Below are positions 31,548 to 40,050 of a stretch of DNA of 40,950 bases, piece after piece. Each line of letters starts with the position of its first letter. Position 1 is the stretch's first letter. This stretch comes from an uncultured Synergistaceae bacterium (GTDB lineage: Bacteria; Synergistota; Synergistia; Synergistales; Aminiphilaceae). Where the stretch lies: assembly GCA_937868015.1 (NCBI GenBank), contig CALMLW010000288.1, positions 1 to 40,950 of the forward strand, given 5' to 3'. The notes below the pieces were generated by a model that saw nothing but the letters and a program-made list of their open reading frames with translations, searched no databases and was not told the DNA's origin. Made by a program: the position numbers and the translations under genes.

Positions 31548-32892
31548 GGATTTTCTCCGCTTTCCATCCGCCGTCGGCCAGGGCCTTGGCTCCCCACTGG
31601 GACATGCCCACTCCGTGACCCCACCCCCGGCCTCGGAAGACAAAGCCCTTCCCTGGGGCCCTCCGGTCAGGAGCCTTGGAGGGAAGGGGGGGAGTTTTGG
31701 CGCCCCTCCCTCCCCGGGCCAGGGCCTCTGCCATATGCTGGGCCCGCGTCTCGGGATGCATGAGCATGTCCATGAGCTCCGCCGTGGTGAAGGCTCCCTG
31801 GCGCGTCATCGCAATGAGCAGATCCCCCTCTTCCACGCTCTCGGAGAAGTAGGAGGCCTCTTCTCCTTCGCCGGAAGGGGTTTCTTCCGGCATGGGGGCC
31901 CCAGAACTCTCGGTGGTGCCCGCAGTCAGCTCAAAGACCGTACTTCGCAGGACGGAGGCTCCCACGGCCATGCGAAACTTGTGGGACGACACTACGGCTT
32001 TTCCCCCCGTCCCGCAGATCTCCAGGCGTACCGCCCGGCCGAAGGGGTCCTTTTGCGCCACGGTCATTCCCGTTACCGTCCCCACGCGCACGTCGATCCT
32101 CCCCAGGGCCTCCTCCACCTGGGCCGGGGAAAGAACCAGTTGCCAGCTAGAATAGGGCGACGTGTAGGCCACGGGTTCGGCCTGGGCCTTGAGATAGGGC
32201 ACGCTCCCCCCCCAAACGTCTCCCACATTCGCCGTGGCCCCTCCGCTGTCCGAATGATAAGGAGTGGCGGCAAGCTCTTTTCCCACGGCAAGCACCATGC
32301 CTTGAGTGGCCTTTACGGCCTTGTCCGTATGGGGGTCCTCCGCATTGATCCCCCGATAAACCTGGCAATGGGTGGTGGCACAGAGGTCAAAGCCCTGGCT
32401 TCGATGACGCCCCAACCCCTTCATGGCGAAGGTTCGGGCCACGATGGCCTGGGCCCGGAGAGATTCCGGAGGCCAGGCGGGGTTTGTCTCCATCTTGAGC
32501 ACCCCCCGGAGGTAATCCTCCATCCCCAATACGTTGACCACATTACACCCTTTGGCGGCGGGGACTAGTTTCAAAACTCCCCGATAGGGGTGCTTATCCC
32601 AGATGATGGGGGCCGGGCCTTGGGCGGTCACGGGAAGGGTAAGGGAGCCCTTGGGGGTCTCCAGGCGACTTCCGGAGCACGTGAAGGTCGCCGATTTTCC
32701 CACGGAAACTTTTTTCCCCTTGGAGTCCTTAAGCACGAAGGGTTTTGTCGAGGATAAAACTCCCTGGGAAATCCCCACCCCCACTCCCACGGCGATGGGT
32801 TTTTCCGCCGCCTCCGAGGACACCCCCTCTCCAAAGAGGACTAAGATCATCCCTAATCCCAGGATAAGGCCTTTTTGCCAGCTATTTTTCAC
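31504..32892 (-). CDS. SpoIID/LytB-domain lytic transglycosylase
   Basis: A 462-residue exported protein with a signal peptide (hydrophobic 8-22, cleavage near SEA). The SpoIID domain shows VLGMEDYLRGVLKME, including the Glu equivalent to the catalytic acid, LRAQAIVARTFAM, TPYHSDSGG and the C-terminal GRGWGHGVGMSQWGAKALA. SpoIID cuts glycan strands stripped of stem peptides; outside spore-formers such proteins act in cell-wall remodelling. About 90 residues of acidic then basic low-similarity sequence are inserted before the C-terminal motif. The start is GTG with AAGGAT upstream. It lies between DUF2905 and queA. Confidence 0.9.
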   Translation of the reverse strand: MKNSWQKGLILGLGMILVLFGEGVSSEAAEKPIAVGVGVGISQGVLSSTKPFVLKDSKGKKVSVGKSATFTCSGSRLETPKGSLTLPVTAQGPAPIIWDKHPYRGVLKLVPAAKGCNVVNVLGMEDYLRGVLKMETNPAWPPESLRAQAIVARTFAMKGLGRHRSQGFDLCATTHCQVYRGINAEDPHTDKAVKATQGMVLAVGKELAATPYHSDSGGATANVGDVWGGSVPYLKAQAEPVAYTSPYSSWQLVLSPAQVEEALGRIDVRVGTVTGMTVAQKDPFGRAVRLEICGTGGKAVVSSHKFRMAVGASVLRSTVFELTAGTTESSGAPMPEETPSGEGEEASYFSESVEEGDLLIAMTRQGAFTTAELMDMLMHPETRAQHMAEALARGGRGAKTPPLPSKAPDRRAPGKGFVFRGRGWGHGVGMSQWGAKALADGGWKAEKILGHYYPGTKLRSAY

Positions 32893-32992
32893 GTTACTTC
32901 ATCCTTTCTTAGCCTTCCGTAGGCCCCTTAGCCGCCCTCTGGCGAAGGGGACAGGGGAGGGGCGCGTTACCGCTGCTTTCTGCCCTGGAGCC

Positions 32993-33217
32993 CTAGCGTC
33001 CCCAACGCTGCCACAGGTACAGAAGCAGGGTGCCCCCCAGGCTTAGGAGGACCATGCTCCCCAGGGGGAAAAACACCACTAGGTTCTTCCTCCGGAATAT
33101 CAAGTCTCCCGGCAAACGCCCCAGAGAGATCCCCCACCGTTCCAGCAGCATCAATCCGAGCCCCAGGGTCAATAGGGCCGCACCCAACCCCACCAGAATC
33201 TTCCCCAGCCCCCCCAT
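32993..33217 (-). CDS. DUF2905 family small membrane protein
   Basis: A 74-residue protein with two hydrophobic helices flanking the DUF2905 signature GRLPGDLIFRRKN. The function is unknown. The family is often found beside ruvB or queA, as here. The ATG at 33217 lies seven bases after the ruvB stop, with GGAG just upstream; a longer frame reaching back into ruvB is rejected. Confidence 0.88.
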   Translation of the reverse strand: MGGLGKILVGLGAALLTLGLGLMLLERWGISLGRLPGDLIFRRKNLVVFFPLGSMVLLSLGGTLLLYLWQRWGR

Positions 33218-33224
33218 GGCTCCA

Positions 33225-34280
33225 TTACTCTTCCTTTCCCTCGTCGCCCCGCCCCAACTCCAGTGTGAGCTGCTTCGGGCCAAAATCGGCTGGTACGGGG
33301 TGCCCCAGATATTCGAAGGCCCCCGCCGTAGCCCGGCGTCCCCGGGGAGTGCGCTCCAGGAGCCCTCGTTGGATTAGGAAGGGCTCGTAGATGTCTTCCA
33401 GGGTCTGGGCCTCTTCGTTCATCGCGGCGGCCAGAGTGGTCAATCCCACGGGGCCCCCGCCAAAGAGCTCCACCACCGTGCGCAAAAAGCGACGATCTCC
33501 TTCGTCGAGGCCGTCTTCGTCCACTCCCAACATTTCCAAGGCCCCCCGGGCGAGGGCTCGGGAGATGGAGGGATCCTGCCTCACCTGGGCCACGTCCCGG
33601 ACGCGCCGGAGGAGCCGCAGGGCCACCCGGGGGGTTCCCCGGGCCCGGCGCCCCATCTCCATCGCCGCATCTTCCTCCACGGAAACCCCCAGGGATCGGG
33701 CCCCCCGGAGCACGATCTGGGCCAATTCCTCCGCATCGTAAAGGGAAATCTGTTCCACGATGCCGAAGCGAGCCCTTAGGGGAGAGGTGAGGAGTCCCAG
33801 TCGCGTGGTGGCCCCCACCAGCGTAAAGGGGGGGAGGTTGAGCCGGAGGTTTCGTGCCATGGGTCCCTTGCCCACCACGATGTCGAGGGCAAAGTCCTCC
33901 ATCCCTGCGTAGAGGGTCTCCTCCACCGCTGCGGGCAGGCGGTGGATTTCGTCGATAAAGAGCACGTCCCGGGACTGAAGGTTGGAGAGGATGGCCGCCA
34001 GATCTCCGGAGCGCTCCAGGGCGGGCCCCGTGGTGATGCGAAGCTCCCCTCCCATTTCTCGGGCGATGATCCCCGCCAGCGTGGTCTTCCCCAGCCCCGG
34101 GGGGCCGTGGAACAAAATGTGGTCCAGGGGCTCACCTCGCAGCCTCGCCGCCGCGATGTATATGGTCAGTTTTTCCCGGAGGCTTTCTTGGCCAATAAAG
34201 TCTCCCAAGGCCTGAGGGCGAAGGGGCAAATCCTCTTCGTTTGTCCCCAGGGGGGCATGGACCAATCGGTCATCGGACAT
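33225..34280 (-). CDS. ruvB: Holliday junction DNA helicase RuvB
   Basis: A 351-residue AAA+ motor that drives branch migration with RuvA. It opens with [13 protein letters not shown], then [12 protein letters not shown] (Walker A), LFIDEIHRL (Walker B), [20 protein letters not shown] (sensor 1 and arginine finger region) and the C-terminal winged helix with [14 protein letters not shown] and [15 protein letters not shown]. Length and motifs are typical. It follows ruvA by 45 bases and precedes DUF2905. Confidence 0.97.
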   Translation of the reverse strand: MSDDRLVHAPLGTNEEDLPLRPQALGDFIGQESLREKLTIYIAAARLRGEPLDHILFHGPPGLGKTTLAGIIAREMGGELRITTGPALERSGDLAAILSNLQSRDVLFIDEIHRLPAAVEETLYAGMEDFALDIVVGKGPMARNLRLNLPPFTLVGATTRLGLLTSPLRARFGIVEQISLYDAEELAQIVLRGARSLGVSVEEDAAMEMGRRARGTPRVALRLLRRVRDVAQVRQDPSISRALARGALEMLGVDEDGLDEGDRRFLRTVVELFGGGPVGLTTLAAAMNEEAQTLEDIYEPFLIQRGLLERTPRGRRATAGAFEYLGHPVPADFGPKQLTLELGRGDEGKEE

Positions 34281-34325
34281 GACCTCTTTCTCCTTTCCCG
34301 AAGCCCCACTCCTGCTCCGATCTCG

Positions 34326-34910
34326 TCATTTTCGCAAAGTCTTTAGGGCAGCCTGAAGGAGCTCTTCGTCCGTGGCGGGGGGAGGGGAGAACTCTGCGGT
34401 GCGACGCAGGGCTGCCACCGCCTCGCTCCGGGAAAATCCCAGGGACTCTAGGGCTTCCAGCACCAGAGCTCCCGGGAAATTCGCCGGGATCCCCGGTTCC
34501 CCTGCGGCATAGGATCCCAGCCGCTCCCGAAGCTCGAAGCAGAGGCGCTCCGCCGTTTTTCTCCCCACCCCCGGGGCAGAGGAGAGGGTCGCCAAGTCTC
34601 CGCTCAGTATGGACCGCACCAGGGTTTCTTCCTCCAGAGTTCCCAAAAGGGCCATGGCCACCTTCCCTCCCACGCCCTTCACGGAGGTCAGGCGCTGAAA
34701 GAGGGATCGCTCGCTCTCCCGCAAAAACCCAAAAAGGGCCACGCCGCTTTCCGAAACCTGGAGCGCGGTGAAAAGCCTAAGGCTTTCCCCCACAAGGGCC
34801 CGAGATCGGGCGGCCCGGGAAACCTGGAGTTCAAAACCCCAACCCTGGACATCCAGCACCACCAGGGGCCCTTCCACCGTTTCCACGGTGCCTTGAAGAT
34901 AGCGCAGCAT
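34326..34910 (-). CDS. ruvA: Holliday junction DNA helicase subunit RuvA
   Basis: A 194-residue RuvA. The N-terminal OB fold starts MLRYLQGTVETV, the two helix-hairpin-helix motifs include LTSVKGVGGKVAMALL and LSSAPGVGRKTAERLCFEL, and the C-terminal RuvB-contact domain contains EALESLGFSRSEAVAALR. It binds four-way junctions and loads RuvB. The ATG at 34910 has AGGAGG seven bases upstream; the frame extends eight codons farther but without support. Confidence 0.96.
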   Translation of the reverse strand: MLRYLQGTVETVEGPLVVLDVQGWGFELQVSRAARSRALVGESLRLFTALQVSESGVALFGFLRESERSLFQRLTSVKGVGGKVAMALLGTLEEETLVRSILSGDLATLSSAPGVGRKTAERLCFELRERLGSYAAGEPGIPANFPGALVLEALESLGFSRSEAVAALRRTAEFSPPPATDEELLQAALKTLRK

Positions 34911-34950
34911 ATCCTGTCCTCCTATCCGTTCCAAGCCGTATTAAAGGCCA

Positions 34951-35475
34951 TCACCGCGATCCGTCGCCGGAGGAGTCCTTCCGCGCTGATAGGGCGTCAT
35001 ACCGGTAGAGGGCAATCCCCGCCAGGGCGATACCCAGGGCATCGGCGGCGTCGTCTGGCCGGGGGAGATGATCCAGAGAAAGGATCCTTTGCACCATGCC
35101 TTGAACCTGGCCCTTGGTGGCGTTCCCGAAGCCCGTGACTCCCATCTTTACCTCGTTGGGAGTCACTTCCTGCAGAGGGATTCCCCGACGGGCCCCCAGA
35201 AGAAGGACCACCCCCCGAGCCTGCCAGACCATCTCCGCCGTGGTGGCGTTTCGGCCAAAGAAGAGCTTTTCCACCGCCACCACATCGGGGGTCGTACGGT
35301 CCATCACCCGATCCAGGTCGGAGAAAAGCCGGAGAAGGCGTTGGGGCAACGCCTCCCCCGGCGGGGTTTCCAGACATCCGTAGGTTTCGGCGGTGAGGGA
35401 GGAATCTCGCTGAACCACCAGGCCAAAACCCAACCTCCCGAGCCCCGGGTCGATGCCGAGACAGCGTAGGGGCAT
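34951..35475 (-). CDS. ruvC: Holliday junction resolvase RuvC
   Basis: A 174-residue resolvase with the RNase H-like fold: LGIDPGLGRLGFGLV (catalytic Asp), VVAVEKLFFGRN (Glu), and the C-terminal DDAADALGIAL pair of acidic residues. It cuts junctions moved by RuvAB. Its ATG overlaps the yebC stop (TGATG), and it precedes ruvA by 40 bases, giving yebC-ruvC-ruvA-ruvB. Confidence 0.96.
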   Translation of the reverse strand: MPLRCLGIDPGLGRLGFGLVVQRDSSLTAETYGCLETPPGEALPQRLLRLFSDLDRVMDRTTPDVVAVEKLFFGRNATTAEMVWQARGVVLLLGARRGIPLQEVTPNEVKMGVTGFGNATKGQVQGMVQRILSLDHLPRPDDAADALGIALAGIALYRYDALSARKDSSGDGSR

Positions 35476-36224
35476 CAGTCTGCCAGGGCCTCCAAAATGT
35501 CATCGGGGATGTCGGCGTTACACGCCACGCTCTGGACATCGTCGTGCTCCTCCAGGGCGTCGACAAGTTTGAGAATCTTTCCCGCCATATCCTTGGCATT
35601 GATATCCACGGGGGTCTTGGCCACAAAGCGAACTTCGCTGTCCACCACCACGTATCCAGCCTTTTTCAGAGCCTCCAGCACCCCGTCCAGCTCCGCCGGA
35701 GCCGTGGTCACCGTGAAGCTCTCTCCGTCCTCTTCCACGTCATCGCCCCCCGCCTCCGCCACGGACAGGAGCAGTTCGTCGGGATCCACCCCACCCTCCA
35801 CCGTGATGAGCCCTCGCCGCTCGAAGTTCCACGCCACGGAGCCCCCTTCGCCCAAGGTTCCTCCGTTCCGGGTCAAGAGCGCCCGGATCTCCGGCGTAGT
35901 GCGGTTTTTATTGTCCGTGGTGGCCTCCACGATGAGGGCCACCCCGCCGGGGCCGTACACCTCGTAGACCACTTCCTCGTAGACCGCCCCTTCGATCTCT
36001 CCCGTGCCGCGCTTGATGGCCCGATCGATGTTGTCCGACGGCACGGAAACGGCCTTGGCTCGCTCTATGGCGGTCTTCAGGCGCATGTTCATGGCGGGGT
36101 CTCCGCCCCCCTCTTTGGCCGCGATGATGATAGCCCTCAGAAGCCTCTGGAAGGCCGCCCCCCGCTTGGCGTCCTGGGCTGCCTTACGGTGTTTGATATT
36201 TGCCCACTTAGAATGTCCCGACAT
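35475..36224 (-). CDS. yebC: YebC/PmpR family translation or DNA-binding factor
   Basis: A 249-residue YebC protein starting MSGHSKWANIKHRKAAQDAKRG, the most conserved segment of the family, followed by AIERAKAVSVPSDNIDRAIKRGTGE and EVYGPGGVALIVEATTDNKNRT. Family members have been described as transcription regulators and, more recently, as factors that help ribosomes through proline stretches; which applies here is open. Its end overlaps ruvC, the standard yebC-ruvC arrangement. The upstream 36240-36340 stretch is notably AT-rich and probably holds its promoter. Confidence 0.95.
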   Translation of the reverse strand: MSGHSKWANIKHRKAAQDAKRGAAFQRLLRAIIIAAKEGGGDPAMNMRLKTAIERAKAVSVPSDNIDRAIKRGTGEIEGAVYEEVVYEVYGPGGVALIVEATTDNKNRTTPEIRALLTRNGGTLGEGGSVAWNFERRGLITVEGGVDPDELLLSVAEAGGDDVEEDGESFTVTTAPAELDGVLEALKKAGYVVVDSEVRFVAKTPVDINAKDMAGKILKLVDALEEHDDVQSVACNADIPDDILEALAD

Positions 36225-36439
36225 GCTCTTTCACCTCATCGCAAAATGTCTTTAAAATTCAACAAAACCGCCTCGCGACAGCTCTAGCTATCCTTATAAA
36301 TCTTCTCATATACTTTATTTTATGCCGATTCTTGCCTCATCCCGCCCTGTAGTTCCTGGAAAATAACACCTCACGCCGCTTTATCGATGGGCTCTTCGGG
36401 CGAAGGGTCGCTCCGCCGCCGCAGGCCTAAAAGAGTGGT

Positions 36440-37177
36440 TCACGAGGGGATGGGGCACACGGGGGGCATGTGGCGCTTGTGCTCGGACTGGCTCCGGGCA
36501 CGGGCCACAAAGTTTTTAGCGGCCTCATCCCCCTCTCCCGTCAGGATGACTTCATCGAGCTCGTCATACCGCACGCCCATTTCCCCTTCATCCGTCTGTC
36601 CCGGCCACAACCCCGCCGTGGGGGGCTTTTCGACGATGCGACGGGGAACCCCCAGGAGGGTCGCCAGGGCCCGCACCTCCCCCTTCACCAAATCCCCCAT
36701 GGGGAGTAGGTCTACCCCCGAGTCTCCGTGTTTGGTAAAATATCCCACCACCCATTCGTCCTTGTTAGAAGCTCCGCAGACCAAAAAGCGGCGATCCCTC
36801 GCCAGGGCGTACAAGACCGTCATCCTCATCCGGGGCTTGACGTTGGCCAAGGCCAGGGATGACAATGGACCTTCGATTTCTAGGGCCCTCGTCAGAGCGT
36901 CGTAGGGGGCCGAAAGGTCCACCTTGGCCCATGGGAGGGCAAGGGCTTCCGCCACCAATCGGGCGTCTTCCTCGTCCTGGGGGTCGCTGTGGCAAGGCAA
37001 CATCACCGCCAGCATGGCGTCGCCGAAGGCGATCTTCAAAAGCGCCGCCAACACAGCGGAATCGACGCCGCCGCTCAGCCCCACGATACCCCCCGCCATA
37101 CCACAGGCGGCCGCCCTTTCTCGAAGCCAGGACACCACCGTATCTCTCACCAACGCCGCTTCCCGGAGACTCGCCAC
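36440..37177 (-). CDS. nadE: NH3-dependent NAD+ synthetase
   Basis: A 245-residue NadE that amidates deamido-NAD with ATP and ammonia. The PP-loop is GIVGLSGGVDSAVLA, then KPRMRMTVLYALARDRRFLVCGASNKDEW and VGYFTKHGDSGVDLLPMGDLVKGEVRALA. There is no glutaminase domain. The GTG at 37177 is chosen: a TACAAT element at 37217-37222 suggests that transcription starts inside the longer reading frame. The C-terminus ends in a short CPIPS tail. Confidence 0.93.
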   Translation of the reverse strand: MASLREAALVRDTVVSWLRERAAACGMAGGIVGLSGGVDSAVLAALLKIAFGDAMLAVMLPCHSDPQDEEDARLVAEALALPWAKVDLSAPYDALTRALEIEGPLSSLALANVKPRMRMTVLYALARDRRFLVCGASNKDEWVVGYFTKHGDSGVDLLPMGDLVKGEVRALATLLGVPRRIVEKPPTAGLWPGQTDEGEMGVRYDELDEVILTGEGDEAAKNFVARARSQSEHKRHMPPVCPIPS

Positions 37178-37216
37178 GTCCCCACCCCTCTCTCTCGGAG
37201 ATCGGCACGACAACAC

Positions 37217-37227
37217 ATTGTATCACA
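37217..37227 (-). promoter_or_regulatory. Extended -10 promoter for nadE
   Basis: On the minus strand TGTGATACAAT gives a TACAAT hexamer (complement of 37217-37222) preceded by TG. No good -35 hexamer was found, consistent with an extended -10 promoter. Confidence 0.45.
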
Positions 37228-37282
37228 TCTGCCTTTAGGGCAAAGGCCCCTTCCAAGGGCCGCCATTCCATTTAGGAAGGCT

Positions 37283-37363
37283 GACTCCCTAGGAGTAAAA
37301 GGGCCCACGGGGGGCCGAAGCCTCACTCCCCGCCGCCGGGCCCTTGGTTGGGGTTAGGGAGTC
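37283..37363 (+). promoter_or_regulatory. Structured leader before radical SAM gene
   Basis: Nested stems enclose one another. GACTCCCTA (37283-37291) pairs with TAGGGAGTC (37355-37363), GGGCCC (37301-37306) with GGGCCC (37338-37343), CGGGG (37308-37312) with CCCCG (37328-37332), and a small GG/CC apex lies inside. The element ends about 30 bases before the ribosome site of the next gene. There is no T tract, so it is more likely a translational or stability element than a terminator. It matches no riboswitch consensus I know. Confidence 0.45.
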
Positions 37364-37405
37364 CCGTGGCAGAGGCAAATTCAATTATCAATAAGGAGAG
37401 AGACC

Positions 37406-39082
37406 ATGCCCTTGGCCCTGGTAATGGATGGATACGTGGACGAGCCCGCCTGCTTCGGCGTTCCCCCCTACATATCTCCCTACGTGCGCTACGCCTTTGG
37501 GGCCCTAGCCCTGGCGGGGTTGGATGTGACCTATCTCACCTGCGATACCTGGCGCCGAACCCCCCTGGAAGACCTGTGGCGTGAGGCGGTCCTGGTGGTC
37601 GTCATATCGGGTCTCACAGTCCCCGGACGCTACCGAGGGGGTAGCCCCCTCACCCTCCGGGAGCTTGAGGCCTTGAGCTCCCTGCCTCGAAGTGGCCCTT
37701 TGGTGCTGGGAGGGCCCATCCGCCATGGTTACGCCCTCCAGGGAGGAGTTCGCGCCCGAGACCTGCCTCCTCTGGCCGTGGATTGCCTCTGCACAGGGGA
37801 CCCCGAGGCCGTTTTGGCCCACTGGGGGCGCACGGGCCAGCTTGTGCCCGGACTCACCCGCACCTATGAGGAACTGCGCCCTTGGGCCATCGCCGGGGCG
37901 GCGCTGGCGCCCCAACACCCCGATTTCCCTTGGGTTATGGCGGAGATGGAGCTTTCCCGGGGGTGCGACCGCTCAGAGGGACAGTGCAGTTTTTGCACCG
38001 AACGGTCCCCCGGAACCCATGAAGAACGTCCCCCGGAGGACGTGCTAGAAGAGGCCGAGGCCCTGGACCACGTAGGCGTATCGGCCTTTCGCCTGGGGCG
38101 CTGCGCGAACATCCTGGGATATGGGGGGAGTTTCACCCCCGAGGGGCGCCGTCCCGGCCCCGAAAGGCTCCGAGCCCTCTACGAGGGCTTTCGAGAGCGC
38201 TGCCCCCGCCTTTCGGTGCTCCACACGGACAACGCCAACCCCCTGACCATCACCCGCTTTCCCGACGCCGCCGCCGAGGCCATGGAAATCATCGTCCGGC
38301 ACAACACCGCCGGGGACGGCCTCTCCTTCGGGCTGGAAAACGTCTCCGCCCGGGTGAAAAACCGGAATCATCTTAAGGTCTCCGCCGAGGAGGCCCTTTT
38401 TGCCGTCCGCATGGTCAACGAGATCGGCGGAAAGCCCAAGGGGCCCCGGCTTCTCCCGGCGTTGCTCCCGGGGCTGAACTTCCTCGTGGGGTTGGCCGAT
38501 GACGGGGACGACTCCCTGGAGGAAAATCGTCGCTTTTTGGAAACGCTGCTGGAGGAAGGACTCCTCGTCCGAAGGATCAACATCCGCCGATGCATGGTCT
38601 TCCCCGAGGCCCCCCTGGCATCCCTCTTGGAACGATACCCCTCCCGGGTGCGGGAGCGAAGTTATCGCCGGTGGAAAGAGTGGATCCGTAACGAGGCCGA
38701 TCCGGTCTTTCTCTCCGGGGTGGCCCCCGTGGGCACCGTGATTCGAAACGTGCGGGTGGAGGAGCGCCGGGGACACATGGCCTTCGGTCGATCCCTGGGA
38801 AGCTATCCCCCCCTGGTAGGAATAGGGGCGGATGACCTCCGGGAAGGGGATCGACGGGACGTGGCGGTATGCAGCCACGGGGGGCGTTCCCTCACCGCCG
38901 TCCCCTACCCCGTGGACCTAAATCGGTGCGACCCCATAACCCTCCAGACCCTCCCGGGCATCGGCAAGGCCCGGGCCTCCCGAATTATACAAAGGCGCCC
39001 CATCGACACCCTGGAGGAGCTTCCCGATCTGTTGGACGCCCCCGCCGCCATCGTCGAAGCCCTGAGACCTTTTTTATCGTGA
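37406..39082 (+). CDS. Radical SAM protein with C-terminal helix-hairpin-helix
   Basis: A 558-residue protein of unknown reaction that resembles the archaeal/thermophile group of radical SAM enzymes with a C-terminal HhH. The N-terminal ~170 residues (start MPLALVMDGYVDEPACFG) look like a B12-binding-type Rossmann domain without the usual cobalamin DxHxxG. The cluster motif is CDRSEGQCSFC, a CX6CX2C spacing rather than the classic CX3CX2C. The barrel runs to about residue 430 (LSFGLENVSARVKNRNHL). The C-terminus ends with a HhH pair (LQTLPGIGKARASRIIQ), suggesting nucleic-acid binding. The ATG follows AAGGAGAG. Its stop overlaps the convergent nitrilase gene. Confidence 0.82.
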   Translation: MPLALVMDGYVDEPACFGVPPYISPYVRYAFGALALAGLDVTYLTCDTWRRTPLEDLWREAVLVVVISGLTVPGRYRGGSPLTLRELEALSSLPRSGPLVLGGPIRHGYALQGGVRARDLPPLAVDCLCTGDPEAVLAHWGRTGQLVPGLTRTYEELRPWAIAGAALAPQHPDFPWVMAEMELSRGCDRSEGQCSFCTERSPGTHEERPPEDVLEEAEALDHVGVSAFRLGRCANILGYGGSFTPEGRRPGPERLRALYEGFRERCPRLSVLHTDNANPLTITRFPDAAAEAMEIIVRHNTAGDGLSFGLENVSARVKNRNHLKVSAEEALFAVRMVNEIGGKPKGPRLLPALLPGLNFLVGLADDGDDSLEENRRFLETLLEEGLLVRRINIRRCMVFPEAPLASLLERYPSRVRERSYRRWKEWIRNEADPVFLSGVAPVGTVIRNVRVEERRGHMAFGRSLGSYPPLVGIGADDLREGDRRDVAVCSHGGRSLTAVPYPVDLNRCDPITLQTLPGIGKARASRIIQRRPIDTLEELPDLLDAPAAIVEALRPFLS

Positions 39083-39898
39083 GCTCTCCGGAGAGGAGGC
39101 CTCGGGATGTTCCATGGCCCTCACTGCTTCGTAGAGCTCCCGACGCCGATGGTCCCACATGGGCAGGGCGCGACGCATGTCCCGCACCTTTCGAAGTTCC
39201 AGGTCCACCACCAGGAGCTCCTCCCCATCGCCTCCCTCGGCAAGCACCGTGCCGTCGGGGGCCACCACCATGGAATGCCCCCCCCAGACCTCCCCGCCTC
39301 CCTCGCCGCATCGGTTGCACGCCAGCACGTAGATCTGATTCTCTATGGCCCGGGCCTGGACCAGGGTACGCCAGGCCAAAAGGCGCGACCGGGGCCACTC
39401 CGCCACCACCGCCAGGACGTCGATGCCCCCCAGGGCCAGCGCCCTGATATATTCGGGGAATCGGATGTCATAGCAGATGGCACTGCCCCAGGAGAAGCCG
39501 TCCACGTCGAAAAAAAATGGCACCGATCCGGGAAGAAAGACCCGATCTTCGTCCAGAAGGGGAAAAAGATGGGTTTTATCGTAAAACCCCACGGGGCTTC
39601 CCGTGTCGTTTAACAGCCAAGTGCGGTTCACCATTCCCCCATCGACGGGCCAAGGAAGGCTCCCCGCCAGGACCCCACTTCTCCGGTCCCGGGCCCAGGC
39701 AGCCAACGCGTCCAGAAGGCCCGGGCTTTCCTTCGCGTGGTGTTCCATGCGGGGGTTGTCGTAGGAGCAACTCCATAGCTCTGGCAAAAGCACCATCCTG
39801 GTCGAGGGGGGAACTTGAGAAAGGCTCTGGAGCACCGCCTGGCCACTGCCTTTCGCATCGCCCCACAGGGGGGCGGTTTGGGCCAAAACAACCTTCAT
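39074..39898 (-). CDS. Carbon-nitrogen hydrolase (nitrilase superfamily)
   Basis: A 274-residue amidohydrolase with the Glu-Lys-Cys triad: VLLPELW (Glu), FYDKTHLFP (Lys) and SAICYDIRFPEY (Cys). The CYDIRFP form and the length resemble omega-amidase/YafV-type members that deamidate small keto-acid amides, but the substrate cannot be fixed from sequence. The ATG at 39898 begins MKVVLAQTAPLWG, the usual family start; GGAG lies upstream. It is divergent from nikR across a 152-base gap and convergent with the radical SAM gene, with a 9-base overlap. Confidence 0.9.
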   Translation of the reverse strand: MKVVLAQTAPLWGDAKGSGQAVLQSLSQVPPSTRMVLLPELWSCSYDNPRMEHHAKESPGLLDALAAWARDRRSGVLAGSLPWPVDGGMVNRTWLLNDTGSPVGFYDKTHLFPLLDEDRVFLPGSVPFFFDVDGFSWGSAICYDIRFPEYIRALALGGIDVLAVVAEWPRSRLLAWRTLVQARAIENQIYVLACNRCGEGGGEVWGGHSMVVAPDGTVLAEGGDGEELLVVDLELRKVRDMRRALPMWDHRRRELYEAVRAMEHPEASSPESSR

Positions 39899-40003
39899 CT
39901 TTTCTTCACTCCTTTGATCCGATCGCGAAAACACGCTGGGGCGCCTTTTTGCGTTTCGTACCGCCGCTCCCCAAAGGAGGCTCTCCTAAACGCCCCCCCA
40001 TGG

Positions 40004-40016
40004 GGTATAGTATACC
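40004..40016. promoter_or_regulatory. Perfect palindrome in nikR/nitrilase divergent region
   Basis: GGTATAGTATACC is a perfect 6-1-6 inverted repeat located 34 bases before nikR. It also presents TATA-like hexamers to both strands. It may be an operator overlapping divergent -10 elements. It is unlike the E. coli NikR operator, whose half-sites are 16 bases apart. Confidence 0.5.
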
Positions 40017-40050
40017 AACAACGCCCATGCCACGGAAGGAGAGGACACGC

